A DNA stretch of 25,853 nucleotides from Lachnospiraceae bacterium UBA1759 (lineage in GTDB: Bacteria > Bacillota > Clostridia > Lachnospirales > Lachnospiraceae). Position 1 is the stretch's first letter; each line of letters opens with the position of its first letter. Under the pieces are notes generated by a model that worked only from the letters and a program-made list of their open reading frames with translations, had not been told where the DNA came from and searched no databases. The translations under genes and the position numbers were made by a program. Shown in pieces: positions 22,790 through 25,853 of the stretch. The DNA lies in assembly GCA_002315555.1 (NCBI GenBank), contig DCHF01000044.1:1-25853 (forward strand). The letters are read 5' to 3'.

Positions 22790-22949
22790 CTTTGTCATAC
22801 GTGCAGTTGATCGCTGCCAGCTGCTTTTCCAGCGCTTCGCGGTCGATGTCGTAATCATCGCACAGGGCGTCCAGCGAGGGAAAACGGTCGCGGAGCGCGG
22901 TATTGATCACGCTGAGGAGCATGTTCGGGTCTTTCGGAAGATAAGCCAT
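22770..22949 (-). CDS. DUF4250 domain-containing small protein
   Basis: This 59-aa gene reads leftward from the ATG at 22947-22949, with GGAGG 6 bases upstream. The product begins MAYLPKDPNMLLSVINTALR and continues with FPSLDALCDDYDID and a C-terminal KNRFA. This matches the pattern of DUF4250 proteins, which are short, widespread in Clostridia and of unknown function. The P-K-D-P-x-M-L-L start and the SLDALCDDYDID helix are the recognisable parts. It has its own promoter at 22982-23010 and its last codons form part of the terminator stem. The predicted helix-turn-helix-like size is too small to name a role. Confidence 0.88.
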   Translation of the reverse strand: MAYLPKDPNMLLSVINTALRDRFPSLDALCDDYDIDREALEKQLAAINCTYDKEKNRFA

Positions 22950-22981
22950 AAGGGGCCTCCTTAAAAAGAATTTCTGAAAAA

Positions 22982-23010
22982 ATCATACCGAAATGTGCTA
23001 TAATAGTCAA
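22982..23010 (-). promoter_or_regulatory. Predicted promoter for the DUF4250 gene
   Basis: On the minus strand TTGACT (23005-23010) and TATGAT (22982-22987) are spaced by 17 bp. It overlaps the plus-strand -10 box at 22999-23004. Confidence 0.65.
22996..23004 (+). promoter_or_regulatory. Extended -10 promoter for the MBL-fold hydrolase gene
   Basis: TGCTATAAT is a perfect -10 box with an extended TGn element; the expected -35 region is A-rich and poor. It lies about 59 bp upstream of the gene and within the spacer of the opposing DUF4250 promoter. Confidence 0.6.
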
Positions 23011-23062
23011 GACCGCTTCCGGGAACCGCACCGGCAGGCGGAAATGATGCGGAGGAGAGTCC

Positions 23063-23713
23063 ATGAAACTGAGAAAACTTGTGGTCGGCATGGTAGCGAC
23101 CAATTGTCATATTCTGTGGAATGAAGAAAAAAAGGATCCCGAAAGCGGACGTTTTCCGGGCATCGTGATCGATCCGGGCGATGATGCCGCGGGGATTGCC
23201 GCTCTTATATCGCAGGAGCTGGTAGCTCCGGTGGCGATCCTTCTCACGCACGGTCATTTCGATCATATCGGCGCGGCGGAGGAACTCTCAAAACGTTACA
23301 ACGCCCCGATCCTGGCGGGTGAGCATGAGACGGAGATCCTGGCAAGCAGCGACCTGAATCTGGCGATGCCTTTCATGGGGACGCATACGGTCCTCCGGGC
23401 AGATCGGACCGTTTCGGACGGGGAAACGCTGCTTCTCCCGGCGGACGATCCCGCGTTCACGATCGAGGTGATCGAGACGCCGGGGCATACCATCGGCGGG
23501 GTGTGCTACTACCTCCCGGACTACGGCATCCTGTTTTCCGGCGATACCCTGTTCTTCCGGAGCGTCGGCCGCACGGACTTCCCGACGGGCAGTTCGCGTA
23601 CGCTGTATCAGTCCATCCGGGACAAGCTTCTGATCCTTCCCGAGGAAACACGCGTCTATCCGGGCCACGAGATGAGCACGACGATCGGCGGGGAAAAGCC
23701 TTTCTTTTCCTGA
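23063..23713 (+). CDS. MBL-fold metallo-hydrolase (glyoxalase II-like)
   Basis: The 216-aa protein has the full metallo-beta-lactamase fold metal set: THGHFDH (His63, His65, Asp67, His68), His142 in TPGHTIGG, Asp161 in FSGDTLF, and His202 in YPGHEMST. This spacing is typical of small glyoxalase II-like or persulfide-type hydrolases with a binuclear metal site. The common bacterial annotation is hydroxyacylglutathione hydrolase-like, but low-GSH anaerobes often use these proteins for other thioesters. GGAGG precedes the ATG. It lies alone between two promoters, with no clear canonical terminator after it. Confidence 0.9.
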   Translation: MKLRKLVVGMVATNCHILWNEEKKDPESGRFPGIVIDPGDDAAGIAALISQELVAPVAILLTHGHFDHIGAAEELSKRYNAPILAGEHETEILASSDLNLAMPFMGTHTVLRADRTVSDGETLLLPADDPAFTIEVIETPGHTIGGVCYYLPDYGILFSGDTLFFRSVGRTDFPTGSSRTLYQSIRDKLLILPEETRVYPGHEMSTTIGGEKPFFS

Positions 23714-23771
23714 ACCGAACATTGACGTTTTGCATAATTTTCGACGGTTTTTTCGTAAAAAAGTTCGGGAG

Positions 23772-23803
23772 CCCGCATATAAAAACCGCTTTTCATATAC
23801 GGG
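23772..23803. repeat. Imperfect inverted repeat across the -35 region of the DUF1846 promoter
   Basis: The arms 23772-23785 and 23790-23803 pair at 12 of 14 positions around a CCGC centre (CCCG...CGGG outside, ATAT and AAAA/TTTT inside). The right arm contains the predicted -35 TTTTCA. It is either an operator or a weak transcription stop for the MBL gene; no T-run follows. Confidence 0.65.
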
Positions 23804-23818
23804 ACGGTATGCTATAAT
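23790..23818 (+). promoter_or_regulatory. Predicted promoter for the DUF1846 gene
   Basis: TTTTCA (23790-23795), a 17-bp spacer and a perfect TATAAT (23813-23818) with an extended TGC before it. The leader is about 63 nt and contains the shared element at 23829-23866. Confidence 0.7.
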
Positions 23819-23828
23819 TTTTAAGTTG

Positions 23829-23866
23829 GTTCTATGATTCCGCCGGCGAATACCGGTGATCAATGG
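23829..23866 (+). promoter_or_regulatory. 5' leader element of the DUF1846 gene, similar to the ppdK leader
   Basis: The leader begins GGTTCTATGATTCCG, then forms a small hairpin CCGG-CGAATA-CCGG, and ends near AATGGTAG, which can pair back with CTATGATT (7 of 8 positions, one G-U). The ppdK leader contains GGCTCTATGCCTCCCGAATA and a later AATGGTA. No known riboswitch class was recognised. Confidence 0.4.
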
Positions 23867-23887
23867 TAGGTATGAAAAGAGGGATCT

Positions 23888-25378
23888 ATGGGAAAAATTG
23901 GTTTTGATAACGACAAATACATTAAAATGCAGTCTGAGAACATCAAAAAGCGCATCAGCCAGTTCGGCGGCAAGCTCTATCTGGAGTTTGGCGGCAAGCT
24001 GTTCGATGATACGCACGCATCCCGCGTTCTGCCGGGCTTCCAGCCGGACAGTAAGCTGAAGATGCTCCTGGAGTTAAAGGATCAGGCTGAGATCGTCATC
24101 GCGGTTTCCGCAGAGGCACTGGAATCCTCCAAGAGAAGAGGCGACTCCGGCATCACCTATGATCAGGAGGTCCTCCGCCTGATCGACAAATTCCGTTCCG
24201 TGGGCCTTTACGTCGGCTCCGTTGTCATCACAAGAAACAACGGACAGGCAGCGGCACTGAATCTGCAGCGTGAACTGGAAGAGCACAACATTCCGGTCTT
24301 CAAGCATTATTTCATCAACGGTTATCCGTCCAACGTTCCGCTCATCGTTTCCGATGACGGCTTCGGAAAGAATGACTACATCGAGACCTCCCGGTCCCTG
24401 ATCGTCATCACGGCTCCGGGTCCGGGCTCCGGCAAGCTTGCCACCTGCCTGTCCCAGCTGTATCACGAGAACAAGCGCGGCATTCAGGCCGGTTACGCTA
24501 AATTCGAGACCTTCCCGATCTGGAACATTCCGCTCAAGCATCCGGTCAACCTGGCGTATGAAGCAGCGACCGCAGACTTAAGCGATGTCAACATGATCGA
24601 CTACTTACATCTGGAAGCATACAATCAGGTAACGGTCAACTACAACCGTGACCTGGAGGCCTTCCCGATCGTTGCGGCGATCTTCAAGAAGATCTATGGT
24701 TCCTGCCCGTATCAGTCCCCGACAGACATGGGCGTTAACATGGCCGGCTACTGCATCTCCGATGACATGGTCTGCCAGGACGCTTCCCGTTACGAGATCA
24801 TCCGCCGCTACTACAACACGATGCTGCAGGATGTCAATGACAAGAATTCCAGCCATGAGAACGAGATCATGCGGATCGAAAACATCATGGACCAGCTCGG
24901 CATCACACGGAAGTACAGAAAGGTCGTTCAGCCGGCCATCGATGCGGAAGCGGAGAGAGGTGTGCCGTGCATGGCCATCGAGCTTCCGGACGGCCGTATC
25001 GTTACCGGTAAGAGAAAAGCCATGATGCATGAATGTGCCGCGGCTGTGATCAATGCGCTGAAGGCTATGGCAGGCATCCCGGATGAGATCGACCTCGTCC
25101 CGAAGAACCTGCTGGATCCGGTACAGGACATGAAGCGCAACTACCAGGATACGCACTCCGCGCGTCTTCACACCGATGAAGCGCTGATCGCCATCGCCGT
25201 GAACGCCGCGACCGATGAAAACGCCGCAAAGGCCATCGCCTGCCTTCCTGATCTCCGTGGCTGCGATGCTCACACGACCATCATTCCGTCCAATCTGGAG
25301 TTTGCCATGATGCGCCGTCTTTCCATCAATCTGACCTGCGAGCCCAAATACGAGGGCACCAAGCTGTTCAGACTGTGA
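23888..25378 (+). CDS. DUF1846 domain-containing protein
   Basis: This large 496-aa cytoplasmic protein of the DUF1846 family starts MGKIGFDNDKYIKMQSENIK. A glycine-rich loop, APGPGSGKLAT (about 176-186), resembles a nucleotide-binding P-loop. Later conserved blocks are PTDMGVNMAGYCISDD and LPDGRIVTGKRKAMMHECAA. The family is common in Bacillota; a structure is known for a corynebacterial member, but the activity is not established as far as I know. The ATG is preceded by GAGGG. It has its own promoter and leader and is followed by ppdK, also with its own promoter. Length and N-terminus agree with the family. Confidence 0.9.
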   Translation: MGKIGFDNDKYIKMQSENIKKRISQFGGKLYLEFGGKLFDDTHASRVLPGFQPDSKLKMLLELKDQAEIVIAVSAEALESSKRRGDSGITYDQEVLRLIDKFRSVGLYVGSVVITRNNGQAAALNLQRELEEHNIPVFKHYFINGYPSNVPLIVSDDGFGKNDYIETSRSLIVITAPGPGSGKLATCLSQLYHENKRGIQAGYAKFETFPIWNIPLKHPVNLAYEAATADLSDVNMIDYLHLEAYNQVTVNYNRDLEAFPIVAAIFKKIYGSCPYQSPTDMGVNMAGYCISDDMVCQDASRYEIIRRYYNTMLQDVNDKNSSHENEIMRIENIMDQLGITRKYRKVVQPAIDAEAERGVPCMAIELPDGRIVTGKRKAMMHECAAAVINALKAMAGIPDEIDLVPKNLLDPVQDMKRNYQDTHSARLHTDEALIAIAVNAATDENAAKAIACLPDLRGCDAHTTIIPSNLEFAMMRRLSINLTCEPKYEGTKLFRL

Positions 25379-25414
25379 TCCATCGCTTTTTTACAACAAA
25401 ATAATCAACTTTTT

Positions 25415-25449
25415 CAGGCCGAATTGCTTTACAAATGCAATTCGGTCTG
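25415..25449. repeat. Long inverted repeat around the ppdK -35 box
   Basis: The 13-bp arms CAGGCCGAATTGC (25415-25427) and GCAATTCGGTCTG (25437-25449) pair with one G-T wobble around TTTACAAAT. The centre holds the -35 box. It may be an operator or a DUF1846 terminator that lacks a proper T-tract. Confidence 0.75.
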
Positions 25450-25456
25450 TTAAGAT
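25428..25456 (+). promoter_or_regulatory. Predicted ppdK promoter
   Basis: TTTACA (25428-25433) sits in the centre of the inverted repeat, and TAAGAT (25451-25456) follows after 17 bp. The leader of about 75 nt contains GGCTCTATG and a GGGGGG-closed hairpin. Confidence 0.55.
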
Positions 25457-25463
25457 TATAGGT

Positions 25464-25509
25464 GGCTCTATGCCTCCCGAATAGGGGGGTTAGAATAGAT
25501 ACTAATGGT
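25464..25509 (+). promoter_or_regulatory. 5' leader element of ppdK, similar to the DUF1846 leader
   Basis: CCTCCC pairs with GGGGGG around a GAATA loop, preceded by GGCTCTATG and followed by AATGGTA. TCTAT can also pair with ATAGA downstream. The order of short conserved blocks matches the DUF1846 leader, but the outer pairing does not look identical. Confidence 0.35.
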
Positions 25510-25536
25510 AATTAATTATTAGGAGGAAATCAAAAC

Positions 25537-25853
25537 ATGGCAAAATGGGTCTATACCTTCAAAGAAGGTAACATGTCCATGCGTAACCTTCTTGGTGGTA
25601 AGGGCGCTAACCTGGCTGAGATGACCGAGATCGGTCTTCCGGTTCCGCAGGGTTTCACCATCACAACTGAGGCTTGTACGCAGTACTATGAAGATGGCCG
25701 CAAGATCAATGACGAGATCATGGCTCAGGCTATGCAGGGCGTAGCTTGGATGGAAGAAGTAAACGGCAAGAAATTCGGCGATCTGCAGAATCCGCTGCTC
25801 GTATCTGTTCGTTCCGGCGCACGTGCATCTATGCCCGGTATGATGGACACCAT
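25537..25853 (+). CDS. ppdK: Pyruvate, phosphate dikinase, N-terminal part (runs off the window)
   Basis: The first 105 codons of PpdK are present. The N-terminus is MAKWVYTFKEGN, followed by GGKGANLAEMTEIGLPVPQG (20-39) and VSVRSGARASMPGMMDT near the right edge. These are the ATP-grasp substrate-binding blocks of the enzyme, which interconverts pyruvate, ATP and Pi with PEP, AMP and PPi and often replaces pyruvate kinase in anaerobes. AGGAGG lies 10 bases before the ATG. Codons ending in T (GGT, GCT, CGT) are more frequent than in the surrounding genes, which fits a highly expressed gene. The frame is open at the edge; the C-terminal domains lie outside. Confidence 0.96.
   Translation, partial: MAKWVYTFKEGNMSMRNLLGGKGANLAEMTEIGLPVPQGFTITTEACTQYYEDGRKINDEIMAQAMQGVAWMEEVNGKKFGDLQNPLLVSVRSGARASMPGMMDT

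Noticed and set aside
24074..25273. Minus-strand open frames of 155 and 222 codons opposite the DUF1846 gene
   Set aside because: Low-complexity products without start signals, antisense to a conserved family protein.
25415..25449. Standard Rho-independent terminator for the DUF1846 gene
   Set aside because: The stem is good but no T-tract follows, and its centre contains the ppdK -35 box; kept as an inverted repeat of unclear role.

Overview
The window is a gene-dense bacterial chromosome segment with a moderately high GC content. Strong AGGAGG-type ribosome binding sites, TTGAnn-N17-TATAAT promoters with frequent extended TGn -10 boxes, and the gene families present (DUF4250, DUF1858, DUF1846, split aconitase X, pyruvate phosphate dikinase, FakA/FakB) suggest an anaerobic, probably host-associated, Bacillota lineage such as Clostridia or Erysipelotrichia. 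This placement is inferred from gene content, not from a marker gene. No rRNA, tRNA or CRISPR array was seen.

Layout. (1) Positions 1-285 hold the tail of an IS256-related, IS1249-like transposase and its probable end. (2) Positions 329-4205, minus strand: a MATE exporter, an amidohydrolase and an FAD-dependent oxidoreductase. (3) Positions 4452-9222, plus strand: an HD-domain phosphohydrolase, a cytoplasmic GH2 glycosidase, a sugar-phosphate isomerase/epimerase-type TIM barrel, a very strong terminator, and a CPA2-type cation:proton antiporter. A convergent VanZ-like membrane protein overlaps the antiporter's 3' end. (4) Positions 9755-10066: a 312-bp non-coding region rich in dyads, ending in three exact-period 21-bp repeats that run into a promoter. 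(5) Positions 10067-20075: ten tightly packed genes in one direction, described below. (6) Positions 20113-20931: a zinc-ribbon membrane protein and a DUF1858 redox protein. (7) Positions 21016-22751: a two-subunit aconitase X. It ends in a bidirectional terminator that also contains the stop codon of a convergent 59-aa DUF4250 gene. (8) Positions 23063-25853: an MBL-fold hydrolase, a DUF1846 protein and the start of ppdK.

The most interesting unit is the 10-kb run at 10067-20075. It encodes an acyl-adenylating enzyme fused to a carrier domain, two PlsC-type acyltransferases, a free acyl carrier protein, an Sfp-type phosphopantetheinyl transferase and a membrane-anchored alpha/beta hydrolase. 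These are followed by a FakB-like fatty-acid-binding DegV protein, a GPH-type MFS transporter, the fatty acid kinase FakA and a second membrane-anchored hydrolase with a cysteine in the nucleophile position. Nearly all junctions overlap or are separated by 10 bp or less, so translational coupling is likely. Two known routes for activating free fatty acids (kinase to acyl-phosphate, and adenylation to acyl-carrier protein) appear together with dedicated acyltransferases and putative lipases. A self-contained lipid-scavenging, remodelling or specialised-lipid system is a reasonable hypothesis, but it rests on domain content and gene order only.

A second point of interest is that the leaders of the DUF1846 gene and ppdK share a short sequence pattern next to the predicted transcription starts. 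Each also has an inverted repeat across its -35 box.
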